23,121 nucleotides of DNA, taken from positions 1 through 23,121 of the forward strand of contig CALCTW010000114.1 in assembly GCA_937907055.1 (NCBI GenBank), written 5' to 3'. The position numbers and the translations under genes were made by a program. This stretch comes from an uncultured Clostridia bacterium. GTDB lineage: Bacteria > Bacillota > Clostridia > Christensenellales > Aristaeellaceae. This document shows, one piece after another, positions 16,386 through 23,121 of this stretch (the stretch's first letter is position 1; each line of letters begins with the position of its first letter). The notes under the pieces are model-generated. The model was given only the letters and a program-made list of their open reading frames with translations, had not been told where the DNA came from and searched no databases.

Positions 16386-16654
16386 ACCCAATCCCCCTTT
16401 GCTTTTTCGATCGCAGGTATGATCGTTTTATCCCAGAATTCACTGAACCCTTCAGGCGTAATCCCGGTGTAAGTATCACGGCCGACGATCAGTGTAACAC
16501 CGAGGCGGTTGCACTGACCGGTGCAGAACGCGCCGGTCAGTACCACCTCGTCACTCAGATGATTCTGGTTGATTTTTTCCTGAATCAATTCCACGATTCT
16601 TTCGGAACCCTTCAGGTGGCAGGAGCTGCCCACACAAATCTCAATGCACAGCAT
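16370..16654 (-). CDS. Stand-alone thioredoxin-like [2Fe-2S] protein, second copy
   Basis: A 94-residue NuoE/HydC-type ferredoxin domain. Cluster ligands follow the family spacing: C7 and C12 (CVGSSC), then C44 and C48 (CTGQC). Only the thioredoxin-like half of NuoE is present; the N-terminal helical half is missing. It starts two bases after the stop of its paralogue and overlaps the start of the sensory hydrogenase gene by 16 bp, which implies coupled expression and perhaps direct electron transfer to or from that protein. The ribosome binding site is weak (AAGGG), so translation may depend on the upstream gene. No NuoF-like NADH-binding partner is in the window. Confidence 0.85.
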   Translation of the reverse strand: MLCIEICVGSSCHLKGSERIVELIQEKINQNHLSDEVVLTGAFCTGQCNRLGVTLIVGRDTYTGITPEGFSEFWDKTIIPAIEKAKGDWVCRNA

Positions 16655-16656
16655 AC

Positions 16657-16896
16657 TTAAACCCTTGCCTTAATCTCTTTATTGAAAAAGTCGCGAACTG
16701 TTTCGGGAGTAACGGAATAGAGCTGATCATCAACAGTCACGCAGACCCCCAACTGGCATTTTCCCATGCAGAAGGTACCGCCAAGCTCCACCTTGTCATT
16801 CAGTCCGGCTTCGTCAAGCAGATACTGAAGCCCTTCCACGACCTGACGGGAGCCCTTGATATGGCAGGAAGATCCGATACATACGGTCACTTTCAT
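16657..16896 (-). CDS. Stand-alone thioredoxin-like [2Fe-2S] protein, first copy
   Basis: A 79-residue paralogue of the next gene. Ligands are C6 and C11 (CIGSSC) and C43 and C47 (CMGKC), with an extra C52. The ATG at 16896 is chosen because GAGG lies about 9 bases upstream; a GTG at 16911 would place the ribosome binding site inside the gene and add a poly-lysine run. The spacer to the ATG is a run of nine A that joins the A of the start codon, a homopolymer where length variation could tune translation. The kinase gene ends inside this spacer region. The role is probably electron transfer around the hydrogenase modules. Confidence 0.83.
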   Translation of the reverse strand: MKVTVCIGSSCHIKGSRQVVEGLQYLLDEAGLNDKVELGGTFCMGKCQLGVCVTVDDQLYSVTPETVRDFFNKEIKARV

Positions 16897-16907
16897 TTTT
16901 TTTTTCC

Positions 16908-17657
16908 TCACTCGTACTCGACAACATTTACCCAGCTGGTCAGGAATTCACGTTCTTTCTCATTGCCCTTTACAGACTGAGAAGCCGCGACGATCGGCAT
17001 CCACTTCTGGATATAACGCTTCTCCGTACCGCTCTTCTTGCAGAAGAGATTCAGATATTCTTCCGCCATGTCGATCTCGCCATTCAGCCAGAACAGCAGA
17101 TAGGTGCGGGCTACGTCAGCAGAAGCGTTACCCTGCGTAGCATGAGACCAATCCAGAATGTAAGGGACACCGTCATCGGAAATGATGATGTTGGATGGGT
17201 TGAAATCTCCGTGGCAAAGCTTGTTGTGCTTCGGCATACTGTCAAGACGTGTATGAAGTTCATAGCGGGTCGTGATATCAAAGCTCGTCTGAGAGATCTT
17301 GCGCTGCATCTTGTCCTTCAGTTTGGTCAGCATGGGGCAGGTCTTTGATTGTACCTCGATCTGCAGATCAACAAACAGATTCAGATATTCATCCTTTTTA
17401 TCAGGATTCTCCTGCATCAGCTGAGCAAGTGTCTTGCCCTTGATATAATCCGCAACAATCGACCACTTGCCGTCAATCAGCGTTACCTGGTGGATCTTCG
17501 GAATAGAAAGACCGGTTTCTTCTACACGCGCCTGGTTCAGCGCTTCATTCAGAACTTCCGCCTTGGAGTAGAAATCGTCAAAAACCTTCATGGTAAAATT
17601 GCCATCACGGTAGATCGTCTTATGATTTCTGACTGCAATAATTCTGTCAAGTTTCAT
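16908..17657 (-). CDS. APH-fold small-molecule or protein kinase
   Basis: A 249-residue kinase of the aminoglycoside phosphotransferase/choline kinase fold. The likely ATP lysine is K24 (FTMKVF). The catalytic loop is HGDFNPSN (149-156) with D151 and N156, and the metal-binding Asp is D169 in LDWSH. No membrane segment or signal peptide is seen. Antibiotic resistance is unlikely, because the gene sits inside a fermentation/hydrogenase operon, 12 bp after adhE and abutting the [2Fe-2S] genes. With a PP2C phosphatase in the same operon, a protein substrate is plausible, but this is inference. The start at 17657 has AAGGAGG 8 bases upstream. Confidence 0.82.
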   Translation of the reverse strand: MKLDRIIAVRNHKTIYRDGNFTMKVFDDFYSKAEVLNEALNQARVEETGLSIPKIHQVTLIDGKWSIVADYIKGKTLAQLMQENPDKKDEYLNLFVDLQIEVQSKTCPMLTKLKDKMQRKISQTSFDITTRYELHTRLDSMPKHNKLCHGDFNPSNIIISDDGVPYILDWSHATQGNASADVARTYLLFWLNGEIDMAEEYLNLFCKKSGTEKRYIQKWMPIVAASQSVKGNEKEREFLTSWVNVVEYE

Positions 17658-17669
17658 GGCTTTTCCTCC

Positions 17670-20384
17670 TTACGCTTTGGCCATACCGTTCTTGGAACGA
17701 TTGTAGGCTGTCTTGAAGTTATGCACATTATCAGTCTGTGCAAGATCGGACTCAGAAGGCATTTCGGGTTCTACGAAGTGCTTTCCGTAGTAAGCGTTCA
17801 GATACATCTGACGGATCTCGCTCATCAGGGGATAACGGGGGTTCGCGCCGGTGCACTGATCATCAAAGGCCTGCTCAACCATATCATCCAAACGGGCAAG
17901 GAAATCCGCCTCATCGGGGACATAATCACGGATCGTGGCCTTGATTCCAACCTTGACCTTCAGGTCATTGACGGCATTGATCAGATTCTCCAGTTTTTCT
18001 TCGTCAGTGTTGCCGCCGAGCGCAAGCGCATCAGCCACTTCAGCGTAACGGGCAAGCGTATGAGGATGATCATACTGAGAGAAAGTGCCCATCTTGACAG
18101 GCGCTTCAGCAGCATTGAAGCGGAGAACTTCTTCCAGCATCAGCGCATTGGCCACGCCATGGGGGATGTGATGGAAGGCACCCAGCTTATGCGCCATGGA
18201 ATGGCACACACCCAGGAAGGCATTGGCGAAAGCCATACCGGCGATCGTAGCGGCATTTGCCATCTTCTCTCTGGCTTCAACGTCCACCAAGCCATTGTCG
18301 TAAGCGCGGGGCAGATACTTGAAGATCGTCTGAAGCGCCTGCTTGGCAAGTCCATCGGTATAGTCGGTCGCCATCACAGAAGCATAAGCTTCGAGCGCGT
18401 GGGAAACAGCGTCGATACCGGAAGCAGCCGTCAGTCCGCGGGGAGCACTCATATGATAATCCGTATCAATGATCGCCATATTGGGCAGAAGCTCATAATC
18501 AGCCAGAGGATACTTGATACCGCTATCCTGATCGGTGATGACCGCGAAAGGAGTCACTTCAGAACCGGTACCGGCAGAAGTGGGGATCGCGATGAAATAC
18601 GCCTTGATACCCATCTTCGGGAAAGTGTAGACCCTCTTGCGGATATCAATGAAACGCATCGCCATATCCATGAAATCGACATCGGGATGCTCATACATCA
18701 CCCACATGATCTTGGCAGCGTCCATGGCAGAACCGCCGCCGAGCGCGATGATGGTATCCGGATTGAAGGAACGCATCAGCTCCGCGCCCGCTTTCGCGCA
18801 GGCCAGTGTGGGATCGGGAGCAACGTCGGAGAAGGTCTCATGAACAATGCCCATCGCATCGAGCTTTTCTTCGATCGGTCTGGTATAGCCGTTATTGTAA
18901 AGGAAGGTATCAGTCACGATGAAAGCGCGCTTTTTGCCCATCACATTCTTCAGTTCATCCAGCGCTACAGGCAGGCAGCCCTTCTTGATGTAGATCTTTT
19001 CGGGAGCACGGAACCAGAGCATATTCTCCCTCCTTTCAGCAACAGTCTTGATATTGATCAGGTGCTTGACACCAACATTCTCGGAAACGGAGTTTCCGCC
19101 CCAGGAACCGCAGCCAAGCGTGAGAGAGGGGGGAAGTTTAAAGTTATACAGGTCACCGATACCACCGTGAGAAGAAGGCGTATTGACAAGAATACGGCAA
19201 GTCTTCATACGCGCAGCAAACTCATTCAAAACAGGCTGCGCGACTTTCTCATTCAGATAGATCGAGGAAGTGTGACCATAACCGCCGTCTGCCACAAGCT
19301 GCTCTGCCTTTGCAAAAGCATCCTGCATATCTTCAGCCTTGTACATGGCAAGAACAGGGGAGAGCTTTTCGTGAGCAAATTCTTCCGTCAGTTCTACGCT
19401 CTCAACTTCACCGATGATGATCTTGGTACCGGCAGGCACCTTTACACCGGCAAGTTCCGCGATCTTCGCGGCAGACTGTCCAACGATCTTCGCGTTCAGA
19501 GCGCCGTTGATCAGGATGGTCTTGCGCACCTTTTCGGTTTCTTCAGCGTTCAGGAAATAGCATCCTCTTGCGGCAAATTCAGACTTCACAGCGTCATAAA
19601 CATTCTTATGGACGATGACAGACTGTTCGGAAGCACAGATCATACCGTTATCAAAGGTCTTTGAATGGATGATGGAATTGACAGCCAAAATGATATCAGC
19701 GGTCTCATCGATGATCGCGGGGGTATTACCGGCGCCAACGCCCAGCGCGGGCTTACCGGAGGAATACGCCGCCTTTACCATGCCGGGGCCGCCGGTCGCG
19801 AGGATGATGTCCGCTTCCTTCATTACAAGGTTGGTCATATCCAGAGAGGGGATATCAATCCACTCAATGATCCCTTCGGGAGCACCGGCCTTCACAGCAG
19901 CTTCAAGTACAATCTTTGCTGCAGCAATCGTGGAATTCTTTGCTCTCGGATGGGGGCTGATGATGATCGCGTTACGGGTCTTCAGCGCGATCAGGGTCTT
20001 AAAAATCGCGGTGGAGGTGGGGTTGGTCGTAGGAATGACCGCGGCGATAACACCGATGGGCTCAGCGATTTTTTTAATACCAAAAGCTTTGTCTTCTTCG
20101 ATCACACCACAAGTCAGCGTATTCTTATACGCATTATAGATATATTCGGCTGCGTAATTGTTCTTGATTACCTTGTCCTCAACGATACCCATGCCGGTTT
20201 CCTGCACTGCCATCTTGGCAAGCGGAATACGCGCCTGATTAGCAGCGATCGCCGCGGCCTTGAAAATGCGGTCGACCTGCTCCTGTGTATAGGTCGCAAA
20301 CACCTTTTGTGCTTTTCTGACGCGTTCGATCGCCGCTTCAAGGGCTTCCACGCTGTCAATGATCTGTCTTTCCTTCGTTTCCAT
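17670..20384 (-). CDS. adhE: Bifunctional acetaldehyde-CoA/alcohol dehydrogenase
   Basis: Reduces acetyl-CoA to acetaldehyde and then ethanol, oxidising two NADH. The 904 residues span both domains. The N-terminal aldehyde dehydrogenase (about 1-450) has catalytic C250 in GMICASEQS. The C-terminal iron-dependent alcohol dehydrogenase (about 460-890) has the NAD motif GGGSAMDAAK and metal ligands in GIDAVSHALEA and HSMAHKLGAFHHIPHG. AdhE normally assembles into spirosome filaments in the cytoplasm. It lies 19 bp after rex, so the redox repressor and its classic target are in one operon. The AAGGAGG site overlaps a GGATCC just before the ATG. Codon use is biased as in abundant proteins. Confidence 0.98.
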   Translation of the reverse strand: METKERQIIDSVEALEAAIERVRKAQKVFATYTQEQVDRIFKAAAIAANQARIPLAKMAVQETGMGIVEDKVIKNNYAAEYIYNAYKNTLTCGVIEEDKAFGIKKIAEPIGVIAAVIPTTNPTSTAIFKTLIALKTRNAIIISPHPRAKNSTIAAAKIVLEAAVKAGAPEGIIEWIDIPSLDMTNLVMKEADIILATGGPGMVKAAYSSGKPALGVGAGNTPAIIDETADIILAVNSIIHSKTFDNGMICASEQSVIVHKNVYDAVKSEFAARGCYFLNAEETEKVRKTILINGALNAKIVGQSAAKIAELAGVKVPAGTKIIIGEVESVELTEEFAHEKLSPVLAMYKAEDMQDAFAKAEQLVADGGYGHTSSIYLNEKVAQPVLNEFAARMKTCRILVNTPSSHGGIGDLYNFKLPPSLTLGCGSWGGNSVSENVGVKHLINIKTVAERRENMLWFRAPEKIYIKKGCLPVALDELKNVMGKKRAFIVTDTFLYNNGYTRPIEEKLDAMGIVHETFSDVAPDPTLACAKAGAELMRSFNPDTIIALGGGSAMDAAKIMWVMYEHPDVDFMDMAMRFIDIRKRVYTFPKMGIKAYFIAIPTSAGTGSEVTPFAVITDQDSGIKYPLADYELLPNMAIIDTDYHMSAPRGLTAASGIDAVSHALEAYASVMATDYTDGLAKQALQTIFKYLPRAYDNGLVDVEAREKMANAATIAGMAFANAFLGVCHSMAHKLGAFHHIPHGVANALMLEEVLRFNAAEAPVKMGTFSQYDHPHTLARYAEVADALALGGNTDEEKLENLINAVNDLKVKVGIKATIRDYVPDEADFLARLDDMVEQAFDDQCTGANPRYPLMSEIRQMYLNAYYGKHFVEPEMPSESDLAQTDNVHNFKTAYNRSKNGMAKA

Positions 20385-20403
20385 AGGATCCTCCTTATAC
20401 TGA

Positions 20404-21000
20404 TTATGATTGAGTCAGCCTGTTTTGAAGATGCGCGAGAGACAATGCCAGGTTCTCATATTGAACGGTGACATTGTCAGGCACGCGTAAATGGGAAGAG
20501 GAGAAGCACCATATTGCTCTGATTCCCGATCGTACCATCTCCTGTGCCGCGTGATCCGCTACATCAGGAGGGACGGCCAGAATACCAAGCTCGATTTGAT
20601 GGAGTGAGCAGAAAGACTGCAATTCACTCATAGGAAGAATGCTGCTGTTCCATTTTTCAGGATCAGTATCAAAGGCTTTGACAACACTCACACCGTATTC
20701 ATTGAATCCGGGAAAACCGAGCAGTGCCATTCCAAGCTTACCGGCGCCGACGATGATGGCTTCCCGCGGTTTATTGCCGGACAGGATCGCTTCCATACAT
20801 TCTATCAGTGCAATAACCGGATATCCCACTTTGGGTTTACCGCTGCCGCAAACAGAAGCCAGATCTTTTCTTACCTGTACTTCGCCGAGGTTCAGATCCT
20901 TCGCGATCGTGGTTGCGGAGATCTCTGTATGTGTAGATGAAAGACCGCGAAGAAATTTCAGATAAACCGGCAGTCTTCCAAGCGTTGCCTTTGAGATCAC
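20404..21000 (-). CDS. rex: Redox-sensing transcriptional repressor Rex
   Basis: A 198-residue DNA-binding protein that releases its operators when NADH binds. The N-terminal winged helix (about 1-75) contains VQVRKDLASV. The Rossmann domain carries GAGKLG (85-90) and an acidic D111 at the end of beta-2, as in NAD(H) binders. The start is a GTG at 21000: AAGGAGG lies 8 bases before it, and an ATG inside that spacer is in another frame. A rare start codon may keep the repressor scarce. The gene heads the adhE/hydrogenase operon, so autoregulation is expected, although no full Rex operator was found (see the inverted repeat at 21070-21094). Confidence 0.95.
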   Translation of the reverse strand: MISKATLGRLPVYLKFLRGLSSTHTEISATTIAKDLNLGEVQVRKDLASVCGSGKPKVGYPVIALIECMEAILSGNKPREAIIVGAGKLGMALLGFPGFNEYGVSVVKAFDTDPEKWNSSILPMSELQSFCSLHQIELGILAVPPDVADHAAQEMVRSGIRAIWCFSSSHLRVPDNVTVQYENLALSLAHLQNRLTQS

Positions 21001-21027
21001 AAAGCATACCTCCTTTCCACAATTAGC

Positions 21028-21056
21028 ATTATATCATATCCATTTGCAATAGGGAA
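21028..21056 (-). promoter_or_regulatory. Promoter of the rex-adhE-hydrogenase operon
   Basis: On the minus strand TATAAT (21033-21028) is preceded by TGA (21036-21034), an extended -10. The sequence at -35 (TTCCCT, 21056-21051) is poor, so the promoter may need help or rely on the extended -10. The transcript would start near 21021. Confidence 0.6.
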
Positions 21057-21069
21057 TGGTTGTTTCGAC

Positions 21070-21094
21070 ATATCGATATTGTGATTATCGATAT
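21070..21094. promoter_or_regulatory. Palindromic site upstream of the rex promoter
   Basis: Perfect 8-bp arms ATATCGAT (21070-21077) and ATCGATAT (21087-21094) flank a 9-nt spacer that contains TTGTGA, a single Rex-like half site. It lies about 50-74 bp upstream of the inferred transcript start. This is a good operator candidate for a dimeric regulator. Whether it binds Rex is unresolved. Confidence 0.5.
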
Positions 21095-21111
21095 ATTATA
21101 TATTAATAAAT

Positions 21112-21134
21112 ACCCACCCGGAGCACGGGTGGGT
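21112..21134 (-). terminator. Terminator after the LysR-type gene
   Basis: A perfect 9-bp GC-rich stem (21134-21126 with 21120-21112) closes a 5-nt loop. On the minus strand an AT-rich tail (ATTTATTAAT) follows instead of a clean T-run. It lies 75 bp after the TAA at 21209, consistent with that TAA being the ancestral end of the LysR gene. Confidence 0.6.
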
Positions 21135-21208
21135 CTGACATGCGCTGAAGCAGCTGATCATCATTACCTGTTTGCTGCTTTTTACGCGCAGAAAGGATTC
21201 CTTATCTC

Positions 21209-22129
21209 TTAAAATAACTCTCTTTTTACACGGCAAAGCTCCGTGATAAATGCTTTGTCCAGATCTGACAGCATATAGTCTGCCTTATGGACGATCACAT
21301 CTTTATAGATTTTTTTGTTCTCCTTGCATTTACGATGAACAAGCCCATACCGCTACAGAACATCCGGCGGGCATACGGAGACCCACATAAATGTCTATGG
21401 ATTCTTTGCCAGCATTTCAAACTGAATTGAACGTTCAAATATAAAGATCTGTTTTTCGACTTCAGGAAGCTCCTCCTTCTTGATTTCCGCCAGCGGAAGG
21501 GAAGGAACATAGGGGTTCGCATGCACAATCTCGATCTTATCGCTAAGGTCAGAATAATGGATCTCCGGCAGTTCCGCAAGAGGTGACTTTTCGTTCACGA
21601 GCAGTACATACTGAAACTCGTTCAGTAATTCATAAGCAAGCCCCTTGCTATCCAGCCATTCTTTGTAATACTTGTCGTATTGCGCCGCGTAGCGGATGAT
21701 ACCCAGTTTATAATCAGACTCTAAAATATTTCGGATCGTATGAACCGAGTTTGTTTCCTTGTAGGTCAGTTCATAACCTCCGTCCTTCGGAAGCTTTGTA
21801 ACGAAAGAAGAAAAAGCTTCACTGATATAACTGGCGAGAGGCACGGAGATAGAGAATTTCTTCTTTTCGGAATAATCCTTCCGGAACATATTTTCCACAG
21901 CATCGACCTGTTTAAGGATCTTTTCCGCATATTTCAAAAATTCTGCGCCTTCCGGTGTAGGCTTCATCCCGCGCGTGGAACGCGTGAAGATACTGACCCC
22001 CAGTGAGGCCTCGAGATCCTTGATGCATCGGCTGAGATTTGGCTGATCCATATATAGCTTTTCTGCAGCCTTGTTGATCGATCCATTCGCGGCGACCGCT
22101 AAAGCATATCGGAGATAAAGCAGGTTCAT
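21209..22129 (-). pseudogene. LysR-type transcriptional regulator with two in-frame TAG codons
   Basis: Read through, this frame gives 306 positions, the usual LysR length. The N-terminal winged helix (about 1-65) has INKAAEKLYMDQPNLSRCI; the remainder is a substrate-binding domain. The frame is stopped by TAG at 21397-21395 after 244 residues and by TAG at 21355-21353. The same frame then continues RYGLVHRKCKENKKIYKD to TAA at 21209, with no frameshift. This C-terminal part is typical of a LysR effector domain. So it is either a regulator truncated by two nonsense changes, or a gene read through. A 244-residue product would keep DNA binding but lose the end of the effector domain. The start at 22129 has AAAGGAGG 8-9 bases upstream; the open frame to 22183 is not supported. 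Confidence 0.75.
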
Positions 22130-22177
22130 TATATGTCCTCCTTTCGGATATTCTGCATAAATGTACATTTCATATTC

Positions 22178-22190
22178 ATGCACCGTGCAT
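22178..22190. promoter_or_regulatory. Small palindrome in the LysR leader
   Basis: ATGCAC and GTGCAT arms (6 bp each) flank one base, about +8 to +20 of the predicted LysR transcript. This could be an operator or a small hairpin. No regulator can be assigned. Confidence 0.3.
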
Positions 22191-22204
22191 ACAGAGACAC
22201 ATAT

Positions 22205-22233
22205 ATTATATCAGCATTTTTCCCTGTTGCCAA
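22205..22233 (-). promoter_or_regulatory. Promoter of the LysR-type gene
   Basis: On the minus strand TTGGCA (22233-22228) and TATAAT (22210-22205) are 17 bp apart, with TG before the -10. It is one of the best promoters in the window by sequence. The start site is near 22198, about 70 nt before the ATG. Confidence 0.75.
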
Positions 22234-22319
22234 TATAAAGAACTGTATAATGAATCGTTTTATACATTTTCAGATCGAATTCATCGGTTTTCGTTTCAGA
22301 AAATCTTTTGCATGCATAG

Positions 22320-22349
22320 AAAAAGCGTACGGAGAAAACTCCGTACGCT
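22320..22349 (-). terminator. Terminator of fba
   Basis: A perfect 11-bp stem (22349-22339 with 22334-22324) closes a 4-nt loop. On the minus strand it is followed by four T (22323-22320), with a fifth from the stem base. It lies 15 bp after the fba stop. The LysR promoter is separate and downstream. Confidence 0.93.
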
Positions 22350-22364
22350 GAGAGAACCAATCGA

Positions 22365-23121
22365 TCAGGCCTTGCCGGCGCAACCAAGGACGTTCAGGAT
22401 CTTATGGGCAACCATGTCCTTCACGGCCTGACGGGCGGGCTTCAGGTACTGACGGGGATCGAAGTGATCGGGATGCTCGGCGAAGTACTTACGGATGCTG
22501 GCGGTCATAGCCAGACGGATGTCGCTGTCGATGTTGATCTTGCAGACAGCCAGTTTCGCGGCCTGAGCCAGCTGATCCTCGGGGATACCGATAGCGCCGG
22601 GCATATTGCCGCCATACTGGTTGATCTCGGCAACAAACTGCTGAGGAACAGAAGAAGCACCGTGCAGAACGATGGGGAAGCCGGGCAGCTGCTTGGAGCA
22701 TTCTTCGAGAACGTCAAAGCGAAGCTGAGGCTTGGTGCCGGGCTTGAACTTGTAAGCGCCGTGGCTGGTGCCGATCGCGATCGCCAGAGAGTCGCAGCCG
22801 GTACGGGTAGCGAAATCAACGACCTCTTCGGGATGGGTGTAAGCAGCCTTGTCAGCTTCGACAGACACTTCGTCTTCAACACCGGCCAGGGTGCCCAGTT
22901 CGGCTTCAACAACAACGCCATGATCGTGAGCATACTCAACGACCTTGCGGGTCAGGGCGATGTTCTCTTCATAGGGCTTGGAGGAAGCGTCGATCATGAC
23001 GGAGGTGAAGCCGCCGTCGATGCAGCTCTTGCACAGCTCGAAGCTGTCGCCATGGTCCAGGTGCAGGGCGATCGGGATATTGTTCTCGATGGCAGCAGCC
23101 TCCACCAGCTTCACCAGATAG
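22365..23121 (-). CDS. fba: Class II fructose-1,6-bisphosphate aldolase (3' part)
   Basis: The zinc-dependent glycolytic aldolase that splits fructose 1,6-bisphosphate into dihydroxyacetone phosphate and glyceraldehyde 3-phosphate. The window holds the last 251 residues; the N-terminal part lies beyond the right edge, and an internal GTG at 23114 is not a start. Visible family features are the catalytic/zinc segment ALHLDHGDSFELCK, the loop EAELGTLAGVEDEV, the zinc and phosphate-binding segments IAIGTSHGAYK and VLHGASSVP, and KINIDSDIRLA. Codon choice is strongly biased (Leu CTG, Lys AAG, Gly GGC), as expected of a highly expressed glycolytic gene. The terminator directly after it shows that fba ends its transcription unit. 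Confidence 0.97.
   Translation of the reverse strand, partial: YLVKLVEAAAIENNIPIALHLDHGDSFELCKSCIDGGFTSVMIDASSKPYEENIALTRKVVEYAHDHGVVVEAELGTLAGVEDEVSVEADKAAYTHPEEVVDFATRTGCDSLAIAIGTSHGAYKFKPGTKPQLRFDVLEECSKQLPGFPIVLHGASSVPQQFVAEINQYGGNMPGAIGIPEDQLAQAAKLAVCKINIDSDIRLAMTASIRKYFAEHPDHFDPRQYLKPARQAVKDMVAHKILNVLGCAGKA

Noticed and set aside
16908..17657. Aminoglycoside resistance gene
   Set aside because: The fold is shared by many kinases; the operon context and the absence of mobile-element signs argue against a resistance role.
17349..19664. A 771-codon open frame opposite adhE and the kinase gene
   Set aside because: It crosses two real genes and their ribosome binding sites, and the translation resembles no protein family. 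Biased codon use in adhE explains it.
21295..21579. Frameshift as the explanation for the short LysR gene
   Set aside because: The homologous C-terminus continues in the original frame beyond each TAG; only two nonsense codons are needed, not a shift.
1..23121. Genome-wide reassignment of TAG to an amino acid
   Set aside because: The other genes, including the 1184-codon smc and 904-codon adhE, contain no in-frame TAG. That is not expected if TAG were a normal sense codon. Rare suppression remains possible.

Overview
The window looks like chromosomal DNA from an anaerobic, fermentative, low-to-mid GC Firmicute, most likely a Clostridia member of the gut or rumen type. The evidence is a plsX-acpP-rnc-smc-ftsY block, strong AGGAGG ribosome binding sites before most genes, a Rex/AdhE ethanol module, [FeFe]-hydrogenases, and a GGGtGRT/NifU-like pair. 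The genus cannot be fixed from sequence alone. No tRNA, rRNA, CRISPR array, insertion sequence or phage gene was seen. Nineteen of the 20 protein genes have their stop codon inside the window or can be read to it without interruption.

Left part (1-5000, all minus strand): the 5' end of a GGGtGRT-family gene, preceded by a NifU-like iron-sulfur scaffold gene; a small HPr-like protein lacking the phosphorylatable histidine; gltX and glnS in one transcription unit; and a small double zinc-ribbon protein behind a leader of about 129 nt. Each unit has a readable promoter, and two have clear terminators.

Middle part (5300-12050, plus strand): plsX, acpP, rnc, smc and ftsY form a lipid-synthesis, RNA-processing and chromosome/secretion housekeeping operon. 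It has a promoter at 5321-5349, two strong hairpins just before rnc, and a two-way terminator at 12010-12052.

Right part (12110-21000, minus strand) is the most interesting region. Eight tightly packed genes run in the order rex, adhE, an APH-fold kinase, two stand-alone thioredoxin-like [2Fe-2S] proteins, a PAS-bearing sensory [FeFe]-hydrogenase (HydS-like), a SpoIIE/PP2C-type phosphatase, and a catalytic-type [FeFe]-hydrogenase. Gaps are 19 bp or less, or the genes overlap. The layout suggests one unit in which Rex reads NADH/NAD+, AdhE disposes of reductant as ethanol, the second hydrogenase disposes of it as H2, and a sensor, phosphatase and kinase tie H2 or redox state to a phosphorylation switch. 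The sensor-phosphatase logic follows known group C hydrogenase contexts. The kinase pairing and its target are inference.

Far right (21100-23121, minus strand): a LysR-type regulator interrupted by two in-frame TAG codons, with homologous-looking sequence continuing to a TAA and a terminator. Beyond it is the 3' part of a class II fructose-bisphosphate aldolase gene (fba), which runs off the window and has its own terminator.
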